From: Klebsormidium nitens
Taxonomy: Eukaryota > Streptophyta > Klebsormidiophyceae > Klebsormidiales > Klebsormidiaceae
DNA length: 64,000 nt
Direction: 5' to 3'
NCBI GenBank assembly: GCA_000708835.1
Contig: DF237164.1
Coordinates: 1-64,000, forward strand
The notes under the pieces are model-generated. The model saw nothing but the letters and a program-made list of their open reading frames with translations. It searched no databases and had not been told where the DNA came from. Below, piece after piece: positions 34,587 through 46,023 of this stretch; positions within the stretch are counted from its first letter, which is position 1; the number at the start of each line of letters is the position of its first letter. Position numbers and translations under genes: made by a program.

Positions 34587-37156
34587 TCAGTCCTTTGAGG
34601 TGATTACAAGCAAGCCTAGTGCTCCTATCAAGATGATCTGCAAAAGAAAAAGTGTGCTTCGGTGTCAGGATAGAACCAACCATAAGGACACGACCTTGGA
34701 AGCTTTCCAGCACAGCCGGATTTTGGTCTTCATCCAAACGCAGAAAGGACCTGCGATCTGGTGAGCAGGAGCATCGCAAAGCGTGGCTGTAATCTCGGGT
34801 GACAACTCAGGCACCATGACGAGCCTACACACAAAACAGAAATACGTGCTCGATCTTCAGGCAGACTTGCTTACCTTCACATAAGGATAGTCTGTCATCA
34901 GGATTGTTACAATCCCGACGTAAGGCAAGTACCTGCGCGAAAGAGCACCGATTGAGATGCCAGGCTGCAATCTTTCAGGCGGCTTTGTAGTCAGCACCTG
35001 GTCCATTTGATCCACCGTATACTGCCGGTTGCATCAACGTGTTAGTACAAAGCGTCCAGGCGCGACCCGCGAAGTAAGTAAGAGAACGCACCAGTCTTCA
35101 CCAACTTACAAGAGGCATAAACATCACGGGTTTTGGAGAGCCCATGTATACGGGTGCATCAGTAACTGTCCGGGGAGGCGGGCTTGCAGATATTTTTAAG
35201 CTGACCGCTTCGACCAGGTTGGCTTCAAAACGAAGTGAAACTTCAAAAGAGGCAGGATTGAAAGGGCTATACGGAATCTGCCGAGAGGCAGTACGACGAA
35301 CACCGATACTTGAAGGTCCACAAAGTATCAGATGAGATCGGGTGCGCCTTCCATTCCGATGTCGTATCAAGCAGACATCGAATATGGTCTGGCAGGCCTT
35401 TTGTAAGCTGTTTACGGAGCTCCGTTGCAACCCAGAACCATCTTCGTCTCCAAAGCACCAATCCTGAAAGCCACCGTTGACTGAGTTGTCGTCCTCTGCC
35501 TGTGCTTCTCTTCGGAAGTCCCAGAAGATCTTTTTTGCTTATCTCCTAGAAAAAGGACCTCTTCAGAAGTCCCAGAAGATCTTTCAATGCCTATTTCGTA
35601 GGAAAAGCACATCCTGAACATGTTGATCGAGGCAAGAAACAAACGAGCGTTCAGAAAGACGATGCTTCTGGCTAAGTCATTTCTGTCATTACTCACCCGA
35701 CTGCCCGCCCCATCACATGTTTCCGATTCAACCACATTTGACCTTGGGCATAGAGTGGTCGATCGTCTCCAAAGTTGTTGTCACCTGAAATAAAGTGGAC
35801 ATCGAACGATCGCAAACCAACCGACGGATGACTTCTTTTAGGGACACAGCGACCACAGAAAGGAAAGAATTGACGAGACAAACAGGTCCGTGGAGACTGG
35901 CGACTTATCCAATTGGAAAGACTTACAATCCTTGCCAAACAATGTCGTCGATTGAACAGCAATCCTTCAGAAGCTTGGCTTCACTATGACTTCGATGTCC
36001 AAAAACTGCGTACGACTTCATCTGAAACAATGAAGTTGACTGACCAATGTGTGAGTTACGACATCCAAATTGCGAGATTGTTGATCCAAGTCCTGCTTAC
36101 CTTTTGTTAGAACCTCAACCTCTCCCGTCTCTGCTTTTTCATGGACTCTGATCACTCGGTGCACGATTGGGATGTCCCGACCATCGATGTTGAAAACAAC
36201 AATCTCCCCTGCTCTGATCGGCGCGTTACTCATATGTAGGAATAGGATATCGCCCTGCATCAAGAGGTAAAGAGCAGTCCTATCGCTTTTCGGTCATATT
36301 TATGATGGTCCTCACACTGGCCAGCAAATCAATGAACCATACGGTCAAACTAATTGCAGGGGCTCTCTTGGCCCATGGTGGCGCTGAAAGTACATGCCGG
36401 ATGCCCCATAGTATAGGACGCCGTCAGCCACATGTAGGTGCCACAGTTTGTGTCATACAGAGAAGGGGCACTGCAAGAGACACCATCACAAAACAGACAG
36501 AAATTGCATATGTAAGCAGGAAAAGTACGCACCCTTCGGAATCCTGGTTCCATGCTTCCGCTCAAGACAACCACGACCGGTGATTCACTTCCGGTGACCA
36601 CCATCAGGCCCTTCCATATCATCAAGGCTGATGACACAATCAAGCCTGCAGGGGACAACCAAGGTAGAGGATCATCGACGCGTCCGCTGAAGACAGGCGG
36701 AAAAATGTCTGCCATCTTGCAACAATTCGGCCATACTGTTTCAGCACTGCTTCTTAAAACTATCTCACTCAGGTTAGGTGATTGGCACTGGACCAGCAGG
36801 GCGGTGATCCAGGACACAGCAGAAGTGGTTTTGAATAGATAAGATGACAGGAAGAAGTCTTTCAAGTGTGCACCGGTTTGATGATCCTTGCGGGGGGTTC
36901 ACTCCTTGAAAACCCAAAGGCATTAAAATCGGAAGCATCTTCTGCGAAGCTACTGAATGCTGCCCACCGATTGTTTCAGGGGCTTTTTTAATCTTCCGTT
37001 GAAGATTGTATTAGTGGTGGCACAGAGGAAAGAGTGGTTTTGAACAGAGTAAGGGAGCTTACCTAGGCTGATTGCTTGTGATATCAACTGCCTCACATTC
37101 AGCGTCTTGAAATATGTATGCACATCTCGCACCGCGTCCTTCACGTATCCAATCAT
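34587..37156 (-). CDS. SEC11: Signal peptidase complex catalytic subunit SEC11, 185 aa
   Basis: Six minus-strand exons close exactly in phase: 37156-37063, 36645-36533, 36254-36101, 35784-35697, 34932-34875, 34637-34587. The product is the family S26 serine peptidase that removes signal peptides in the ER lumen. The catalytic Ser is in [12 protein letters not shown], the catalytic His in [10 protein letters not shown] and the Asp region in [15 protein letters not shown] single N-terminal membrane anchor is visible ([17 protein letters not shown]), and a C-terminal hydrophobic tail ([16 protein letters not shown]) ends the protein, as in plant SEC11. The N-terminus (MIGYVKDAV...[14 protein letters not shown]) matches the family's usual length, so the start is well supported. 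The gene is divergent from the bZIP gene, with 885 bp between the starts. Confidence 0.95.
35505..35615. repeat. Two-copy repeat in SEC11 intron 4
   Basis: The phrase (g/a)gaagtcccagaagatctt occurs twice about 52 bp apart, each followed by a pyrimidine/purine-mixed tail with a gaaaa(a/g)g segment. It lies inside the intron between SEC11 exons 4 and 5 and does not touch a splice site. Confidence 0.7.
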
Positions 37157-38041
37157 TTTGCCTTGTTTCAATACACAAATCAACCGTTGCAAGACTCTTA
37201 CTTCAGTGGACATCAAGTCAACAGCTGATAAATGCAACGACCTTGAAAGCTTAGCGATTTCCCATAGTTGGCGCCTTAAGATGCAATTCCTGGTCTTACA
37301 AACCCACCCACCAACTACTTAAATGGCCTCATTCAAGCTCGAAACATGTCATTGTCAGACGGCCTTCCTCTGTATGATTGTCCAGAGGAAATTCAGCTTG
37401 GTGCTGCTTGGTGCTGCCTCAAAGCGCCCTTCTGCAGGCTGTGACATATGTTTTGGCGCATTGCAAATTGCCAGCCTGAGCCTGATCTCCTCTTCTCCAA
37501 ACTAGAGAAAGCAGAATTTTGATTGCAGATTTCGATGGCATTTACCGTATGCAGATACTGATTGGCCACTTTTACGCGCCAGATCCGCTCCAAATCCAAA
37601 TCAGAAGCTTCTGCTCATGCAGAACTTGCCTTGAACTTGCTTCGACTCCGAGTCCCAGACTCGAACTTCAAGTTCAAAGTCAGATCACCCAGAGCCAAGT
37701 CAGGCTCTGGGCCAAAGTCAGGCAGAGTCAGCCTTGGGCTCATGGCAAATACTGGCATCTGCATTCTGCAGTGGTAGGAAAACCGAAAAGGATTGCATGG
37801 CCGCGGCGCCTGCATTGGCATGCCAGGGCTTGCATTCTTGGCTGCAGAGCTTCCTCGTGCACATTGCAGAGGAACTAGGTTCTGCATAATTGGGTGAAGG
37901 TGAAGGAAAAAGAGCTCAAAATTCTGGAATCCTTGACGATGCTGCTCCTTGGTGGTTGAGGGATCATCTTGGTCCGCTGGGACAGACCGCTCAGTTTTTT
38001 CTGACTCTTATTACATTCTGATTTGACGCTCATCTATCAGG
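37157..38041. promoter_or_regulatory. Shared upstream region of SEC11 and bZIP genes
   Basis: This 885-bp region separates the divergent starts of SEC11 (minus) and the bZIP gene (plus). Around 37640-37740 is a degenerate stretch of short repeats (gagtcccagactcg, gttcaaagtcag, ccaagtcaggctctgggcca). No TATA box could be placed confidently. A bidirectional promoter is inferred from spacing alone. Confidence 0.35.
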
Positions 38042-41000
38042 ATGGACATCTCTCTTGAAAGAGTGGGTGAGCAGCCGAGTAACCACCCCTGGCTCTCGGC
38101 CCCTCCCAGTAGCCCTCGGATTGGAAAAGTTGCTCGGCCGCCTCGCAGCCCGTCAACAGTAACCTCTCCATACTCAGCCCCTTCCACCTCCAAAAAGCGG
38201 CCTAGCAATGAGGTCAGCTTCCCTGATATCTTCAGCATTCCGGATGCAAACTGGCCGGCGGACCCCATCAAGAGGCCAGGGCACCGGCGTTCAGCGAGCG
38301 ACTCGATGGCATTCCTAGACAGCGGGATCAACAACATGCATTCTTTCAGCAACATGCCGTCTCTAAGTGGAGAGCAGGACAGCATCTTTGAAGGAAATCA
38401 CTCATCAGGCGGCAGGCCCTTGAACGGGTTCGGAGAAGTGCCTGATCCCGACTCTGACAATGTGATGGCCATGTTTTTGGACATGGACGCCATCCATGAT
38501 TCGCTTTTCTCGAGGGGCGAACCAGAGAGTATTGCAGGCAAGCACGCGCCAAAGCATCGGAGGGGAGCGTCTGAGGGTGGGATTTCAAATTCCTGGCTGG
38601 CAAATGGGGGGTTTGTTGCCCCTGAGCAACAAATGGGGGGACTGGCCAGTGTTCGGGAGGCCCCAGTCCCCGGAGAAGCAGTTTCCATGCCATCCTCCCG
38701 TATCAATCAGCCCCCAAAGCGCAGGGGCCACCAGCGCACCTTCTCTGAACCCCCAACGTCACTGTCTGAGGAGACAAGCTTTGCTAGCGAAGAAGACATC
38801 AAACCGTGCATTTCGGGCAGTTTCCTGGATGGAAGTGCAGCGACCGACGACAATCGACTGGTGGGATTGTCAGAACTCAAAAAGGAGCTGGGTATATCGG
38901 GGCCGCTGAAAGAGAGCGAATTGGAGCTCCTGCAAATGGATCCACGAAAGGCTAAGCGGTAAGTGTTTGAGCATGCTGCGAGCACACAAAGTAGCATTCT
39001 GCCAGGTTTTTTGATGTAGCACATTCAGCAATCTTGCCAGGGAAAGGGATCAAAGGACAGCCTTCTCTAAGTGCCAGGTAGCTTTTACCAAATCGACCTT
39101 TTGTCTCTAAGCATCACTGAAGCGTTGCCTTGAGATAAAGTTGTTTCTTCTGATGTGGGTACAAATCAAAGCTAAAATTAGGGTTATTGCTGGCTTGCAT
39201 AGCATAGGGTGGATGCTCAGGCAATGTCGTGAACATGTGCAAGTGTGTGGTAGCATTCTGTCTGGCTTACAGCTCCTGCTTTCAGTTAGATTAGCAGCAT
39301 GTAATTCTCGATTGAGACAGCTTCTGCCGTACTGCACCACGGAGCGAGTTTGATCGCAAAGCCATGGGCCCATGCTATAAAGATAAAGAGTGTTGCAAGA
39401 GTTATTGGATTATATGGAGAGTGCTTTAATTGTGGCATGCCTGTGCACAGTTAAGAGGTGATCATTGTGTCTGCGATTAAAGAGATGAATTGGCATCTAC
39501 TCTTTGACTTCAGCAGTACCTTGTCAAATTTAATGAGCAATTCCCATCCTTTCAAAAGAATTGAACAGTATTTGTAAGGGGGCATTCTGGATGGCATTTG
39601 CAAGCCTTGTTGTTGCTCCCACACAATGACAAGCTTTGGCAATTTTCTGATCTGCTCCCCCCTGTGTTGCGACACTCGACGAAGCCCCCAATTGATTGAG
39701 TTCCTTTTGGCAATTCATTGAGAGTTGCTCAAACTTTCTTCCTGGTCTCTTTGTTGCAGGGTGCTCGCTAATCGGCAGTCTGCCCAAAAGTCTCGGATTC
39801 GAAAGCTTCATTACATATCCGATCTAGAAAAGCGAGTCACCTTACTGGAGGTGAGTGCTCCTCGAATCAGCCCCCCCACAGGCTTCTTGTGTGGCCCAAG
39901 AGATGAATCACTGGTTGCCCCATTCATTAAACGTGGAGAGTGGTTTCGAGTCCTACGTCTTTGCCAACCGCTTGATGCCCCACGGTGGTTCCTACTTGTA
40001 AGCAAGCTGCTTGTATCTGCACAGGCAGGGCCCCTGCTTATCTGATCTTGCCACTGCAGTTTCTTGAGTTAACATATAGTGCTTCTAGATCTCGCGAGTT
40101 TGACGCTTTTGGTAAGAGACATCTGGTGATTAGATGTACTATGCGCACTATTGCTGAACTGATCAGGAGGCCCTCACAGAGCTGTGGTTCAAGTGAAGCA
40201 TTGATCATTCTGTGAAGTCCCCTTCTTCCAAGGATGAAAGTTTGCCGTTTCGGTTAGAAATCATGAACAATGGAGTTGAATACCTCACCCTCCTGAGATG
40301 CATGCCCACTTGAAGTGAGCCTTCCCCATTCTGAGCGCCAAACAGACCGAAATGTCATGTACGCACAGGCGGACTTGAAAGCGCTGCAGCCGAAAGTGGT
40401 ATACCTGGACCAGCAGCGGACGAAGCTGAACGGCGCAAACAGCGAGCTCAAGCAGAAGATTGCAGCCCTTCAGCAGGAGACTGGATTCAAGGATGGTAAG
40501 CGTTTCGGTCTGCGCACCACTTTCTTTCCCTATAGCAATAGCCAATCTGCATCTGTTTTTCGTTCGCGAGCTTTTTGGCCTCAGGGCGCTGAATGGGACA
40601 AGTTGTTGTCAAATTGGTGCAGCCTAGCCTATGAGAAAGCTCCGCTGGAAGTTTGTATCACGGAGACATGTTTCGAAAGAGAGTTTTCCTAGCTTACAGC
40701 GTCACAGGGCCGCGATTACCGTTTCTGGGGAGGTTGAGTACACGCAACGTCTTGAAACGTCAAGAGAAGGTCGCAGAGACGGGGAATTTGACATATAATG
40801 AGGATTTCAGAATTTGTTTGTCAAAGGTAAACCGGCATTTCGAGAAGTGATTCGCACTTGCACTCGCACTTTTTTCCGTCGTCCTTAGAGGATCAGCGGT
40901 CGAGGGTGAATTCCAGAGATCAAGAAAATACTAACAGGGGCCGCAGGGGCACAGCCGTCTATAAAGCTTTTGAGAGGCCTGTGTGATCGTTCCGTACTAC

Positions 41001-41337
41001 CACAGAGATCTTCATCCATATATGCCTCTTCTGTGCAGCCCTAAATGACGCGCTTCAGAAGGAGGTCGAGCGATTACGGCGGAACATCGCGAGCAGCGCC
41101 CCATTAAATGGACGGTCCGGTTTCCAGCTTGGGAGCGACGATCTGCCATCCCACCACGCGCCTTTCGCTGGCGATTCAAGCGGACCAGGCCCGCGTCCCG
41201 ATGCAAACGCCCCTACAGGAGAAGCGGTTGAATTCGAGCACGTCACGGGTATGGATTTCGGACAGTCCCGGGATAGCTTCCAACATTACCTGGACGATTT
41301 CAACACGGGCGGCTCGTTCCTGTTGGACTCGTTGTGA
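38042..41337 (+). CDS. Group-E-like bZIP transcription factor, 477 aa
   Basis: Four exons close in phase: 38042-38958, 39760-39850, 40369-40495, 41039-41337. The first exon encodes a long Ser/Pro-rich region with RRSASDS and RTFSEPP phospho-site-like patches and acidic stretches (GEVPDPDSDNVMAMFLDMD) that could act in activation. The basic region is KAKRVLANRQSAQKSRIRKL, followed by HYISDLEKRVTLLEADLKAL and a long heptad region (YLDQQRTKLNGANSELKQKI, ALQKEVERLRR). The order and wording match the plant bZIP34/bZIP61 group. The exon boundary inside the basic region (KR|VLANRQ) is conserved in such genes. The C-terminus ends FLLDSL. Plant relatives regulate development and metabolism; targets here are unknown. 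As a bZIP it could bind ACGT cores such as the TGACGTCA palindromes abundant in this window, but that is only a possibility. Confidence 0.92.
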
Positions 41338-43662
41338 GGGTGCAGCGTGAATACTGTACAAAAGCACGGTCGTATCATAGTAGGTTCGCAAGCCACTGCG
41401 TAGGAAAGGACACGTAGCAGCACCCTAAGCGTGCTGATAGATAACGGTCACAGTGCAAAGTCGCTGCAAACGGATATGGAAGATGCCATCGACAGCGGAA
41501 CCAAGTCAAAAGTATACCGTGAGAATTGGATGCTCTCAGGAAAGCGACTAACTTGTGCGACTGGGGGTTCACAAAGGTTTCGCTCATGCAACGATGGTCC
41601 TGCTTGCTACTAAAGACGGTACAATCTGTGCTCCCCTTTGGTACAGGTTGTGCTCCCTTTGCTCCAAGCCATCAAACCATGTCCGGATAGGTTGGAATGC
41701 AACCACGTTGTTTGCATGTGCCCTGACAAGCTAAGCGGCGTGCAGGCTGCAACATTTCTGTGAAGGTCCTTGAGACAAGCTGAATTATATAATCGTCCAT
41801 GTAATATCACAGCATATATAACGGCTCCTTCAAGCCCATGTGATGATTCCAAGCCAAGCATGGAGTGGACTTAGTTCGACGGCTTGGCTACAGCAGCGCC
41901 GTCTGCTAGGATAAAGATTGGACCCTTTCATTAGGTTGTCCACAATCTATGTGCCGCCCGAACCTCTTACGGATTTGTGCTAGGTTTCAGATCGAAACTT
42001 AAGAGGTTGATCAGTGCAAAGCATACACACGAATTCGATATAAGATGGTCAATGTCAACGTGCATGATGTGCAACCGGTTCAAATACTCCCATTTAGAGT
42101 CATCAAAAAGGTGCGACAGTGTTGGTAATGTCAGGCATGTAGCGAGCCCCTGATTGCACAACAGAGCACACTGCTCTGGAGCGGATGCATCATTCAGAAC
42201 GTTTTCGAACCGTAAATGCTCGTATTATTGGCAGGCCTGGATAGAGCTTTGAGCATGACTTCTTGGCAGCGTTAATTCAACCTGCTACCTGGTATGCCCT
42301 TGTGACAAAAAGCTTAAGGCACACGTATATGCTGTTGCGTCTGAAGGTGTATCACACGTCGTAAAAGTACCTTCGCACCAACAATGGCAACAATGAACTT
42401 CATGGGGTCGAAGCGGGCGTCGGATTCTCGGATGCGGGATTCCGTTGACTTTCCGTTCAGCTGTAACAAACCTGTGACAATCTTTCCGGCGGGATTTAAA
42501 GTGGGCGTCGGGTTTCAAAGCTTGGGAAATGCACACTCAGTGAGTCTGAGTCTTTTTTGGACGGATCAGATCGCAAGTTCGGGCGATTTGGGCTCCCTGC
42601 ACCGTCGATCAGTTTTGAAGGACGTGCACGTCCTACGCCCACTTTAAGCGCATACGTAAATCTCGGACCGTATTTGGCCGGCCACGCCCCCGCGTCGGCG
42701 GCGCAGTGTGACTTACTGCACGGCGCGCGCGGCCTACCAATAGATTGCAGGCGGCGTTTCACTGAAACTTTCAGTGAGGCCGTCACAGTGCTCTTCAAAA
42801 GAGAACTCGGTGTGCCAATAGATTGCAGGCGGCGTTTCACTGAAACTTTCAGTGAGGCCGTCACAGTGCTCTTCAAAAGAGAACTCGGTGTGCCATGATC
42901 AATCCACTGACTTCATGAGAGCGAAAGCGCCGACTTGTCAAAGCGGGTGCAAAGACAAGCTGGTCTTGCTGAAGCCGAGCGAGGCGAATCTTGTGCGGCA
43001 ACTTAACTGAAGATATGGAAGGTAGGCACGTCTTGACAGAGTCAGACAGTGGAAGACTTTCCAGATCACACCTCTTTTTTCCACAGTCATCTCTCTCCTT
43101 TCTCTTTAGCTGACATCATATTGCTCTCCTGGGAACCATCAAAAACTACTTGGTAATGTTCTCTTTAATCCATGGAATGTAGCACAGCAACGATAGAGAA
43201 TAATCGTCAAATCATCTAACGATGAGATGACTCATGGACTCTAAGGCTGCTTACAGACCAAGTCTAGTGTGACGCTGGTTGCAGAGCTTTTATATAGTCC
43301 TGAATTGTTGATCCGGAGGGGATAAAGCAGAATGACAGAATTGCTGACTAGGTTGCATCCGACCAGAAACCTACCAGTTCATTCTCAACCAACTCAGCAG
43401 CTTGATTTCAGAATGTTCCATCGCTTCAGGTGTGAAATAGTGTTGGGCTCAATAGACAAACCGTGGAGCATATTGCTTGTAACTCTTCACTCAACCTTTC
43501 AAAGCTCATTCATCTCAACACACCACTGCTTAGTGCCCGCTTCAACGCCTTTCACCTAAATGGTGTCGGTAAGAGCTGATTCAGTGGCCTTTTGATCGAA
43601 ACCTGATGAAAAGAGAAGCCATGACGTGAACCCAAACTAAATCGCCTTCGCCTTCTTTCCAG
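41338..43662. other. Intergenic region, no gene resolved
   Basis: Only short open frames apart from 42557-42898, whose length comes from an in-frame 78-bp duplication. Minus-strand and plus-strand translations around 42380-42660 look weakly protein-like, but I could not build a spliced gene. Confidence 0.3.
42737..42892. repeat. Exact-looking 78-bp tandem duplication containing a palindrome
   Basis: Two nearly identical 78-bp units start at 42737 and 42815 (ccaatagattgcaggcggcg). Each contains the perfect 17-bp palindrome CACTGAAACTTTCAGTG (42760-42776 and 42838-42854). The unit is 26 codons, so a forward open frame reads PIDCRRRFTETFSEAVTVLF twice. Near-identity means the duplication is recent. 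Confidence 0.9.
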
Positions 43663-44786
43663 GATGCATCTCTTATTTCATAACACCAGCACAGCAGAAG
43701 CTCATAGGCAAGTCGATATTCTACATCGTAGAAGACGAAGAAAAGGAACTGGAATCTAGAGCTGTGGGTATCTTCTACAGCACAAAGAAGGCGGTGACTG
43801 CAGATCACTGCTTGTCCGACAATCACGTGATTGGCAACACAGTCTTGGCAAAGCTACCAGGTAAGCATATTGTTCTGTGAATTTACTTTGTTCCGCATCT
43901 TTAAAACGGCCCAAAATGTTTTGGCGCGGCTGAACGAGCGGCTGTAGAATGGTATACTAGTCGACTTTGTGCCGTTTCGGGCAGGAATCCGGGCTGGTAC
44001 AGGGCTGGTACTTCGTTCCAACGTCGGGATAGGAATCAACAACCCCAGGTTGAAAGGTTTTGATACTCAAATTGACAGTGCGCCCATGGGTTGCGCTTAC
44101 TATACTTCTAGTAAGGAGAATATAGGCCGAGGCCTCGACTCATGCGATGCAATCTCGTAGTCAAGCTTGAACTCGGTCGTATTGGAGTAAACTTAGAGCC
44201 GGACAAACAACAAATGTGAACGGGGGTGTTGAAAATGCAATAAGTCCTTCTCCTGACGCTGAAGCTGAGAAACAATCGAAATGGTGTGCTATGCTCTCCA
44301 CAAACTCGGCTTCCGACGAATTGCCAAGAGCAGGAGAGACGCTGAAGCTGGAAGTTGTCTTCCGGTGTCCGGAGCTGGACTATGCTATTCTGCAATCGAC
44401 CTACCCGCACGAACGAGTCTCTTCCCGTGTTAACCGGAGCTCCGGAAGCGCTTGAAGGATCAGAGCTGGTCGTGGCATCCTTCCAGATTGGGATCGAGGT
44501 TGGGGCCCCCATCTTTAGACGCCGGCTTGGCTTCACACCAGCGTATCCAATCACTTTCAGCAAAGATAAGCGCCACATGATTCACGATTGCCCTGCTTAT
44601 GGTGGCGGCCCGGGTGCAGCCTTCATTCTGAGTGATGGTCGCCTGGTTGGAATGCATCTAGACAGTCTACTTTCGCTGAAGCATGAAGTAGAGAGAAAGA
44701 GAAGCACGGCAACTCCTCTGAATGACCTCGAAGAGTACGTTGGGAAGATCTCGACCCTCAAAGCATGTTACGAGGATGGCACGTAG
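43663..44786 (+). pseudogene. Trypsin-like peptidase homologue, broken and lacking the active-site Ser
   Basis: Exon 43663-43860 (acceptor tttccag, donor GTAAGC) encodes FYIVEDEEKELESRAVGIFY then STKKAVTADHCLSDN, the TAxHC-type His loop of chymotrypsin-fold peptidases (here ADHC). Downstream, about 44330-44405 encodes LKLEVVFRCPELDYAILQS, the usual Asp strand (LDYAIL). The frame then shifts by one base near 44410-44420 and continues in another frame through VVASFQIGIEVGAPIF to DCPAYGGGPGAAFILSDGRL and VGMHLDS, ending ACYEDGT at 44786. Aligning YGGGPGAAF with PGDSGGPVF puts Gly where the nucleophile Ser should be. I could not connect the exons without the shift. It is either a decaying pseudogene or, if the shift is an assembly error, a non-catalytic pseudopeptidase. 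Confidence 0.55.
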
Positions 44787-46023
44787 CACTCCTCGTGCAC
44801 GTCTTTGCGGACCACTGGGACGGAAAGATTGTCGGGCCTAAAAGTCCTATCTTTTGAGACAGGTTGGCATCGGAACATTGCTTCTAAGATCCCTAGTCAG
44901 CGCAGTGCTCGTCCAGAAAGTCACTATCTAGGGTGGGGCTCAGCCGCATGGGCCGCTAGCCTGCAGGCCTCTAGCTATGACAGCTTAGCCGTGTCGGATG
45001 CGCTGGTCGGGGCTCATTGTGATTTCATTCCGCGGCCAATGGGCCTCAGAAGCATGCTAGATGGTCAGGATCTGCCTGCCGGGCGCGGCCCATGCCTTGA
45101 TGGAACGCACCGCCCGGTGCACCGCGCGCGTTCCTTGACGCGTCTTCGCGAGCGTTTGAAGTCAATCAATCGATCATCATCATTGAGATGGTTCGCGGTC
45201 GTCTCGAAGAAGCATACCTCCGTCTGATCGCGAAACATTAATTGCGGGTCACAACTGCCTAACTGTCGCATGCCCTGACAACCGTCCAAAGAGGAATTCA
45301 AAATGACATGGATGCATATCTGTACGCATATGAAGAATGATGTATATGCAAGGTCTGCATATGCGCATAGTTATTCGATCCTCTTCATCCGCTCTGCTCA
45401 GAACATTACGCAGAACCACATATAGACTATTGTAATGCGTTTCAAGCCATTGGGAGCGGCATATTGGATTAGTGTACGGCGACAGACATTCGATTGTCTC
45501 TGCGGGGCATCCGACGATCATACATACCGGCACGTATATTAACGTGCAGCGCGCTAGGATCACCTCATGATGACGGGCAAGCTTTGCCACGTGCTTTGCA
45601 GGTATCAACTGCAGAGGGCACACCATACAATTCGGTGAAACAAATCAAGGCAGGCTTGGCGCGCCGCGCTTGTTTTGAGCCTTGCTATTTCGGAACTCGT
45701 TCTTCAGCACGTTTTGACAATGTCGATTCCTCGAAATGCTCATCTCTATTGCCGGCGCGCTGCCAGATGCGATTCCCACCCATCTGGCCAAAGCCGGGCG
45801 CTGCTGCCAGCTGGCGGCCGGCGCGCATTGTCGGCGTACAAATCACCTTGACGGCTGCAGAACTACATCTACGCGGCCGCAGAGACAGCGTGGCACCCTC
45901 GTGGCCGTTTCCGACAATTCCGTGGGCCCCACCTCCCGGCTCAAGAGGACCGTTCCGGAACCCAATATGTCGGCGAAACTGCCATGATCTTGGCAATAAG
46001 TGCACCGTCGCCGGGTCGTGTTG
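44787..46023. other. Convergent region between peptidase homologue and dehydrogenase
   Basis: No independent gene recognised. It probably holds the 3' untranslated ends of the two convergent loci. Around 45090-45130 and 45770-45900 are G+C-rich stretches. Confidence 0.35.
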
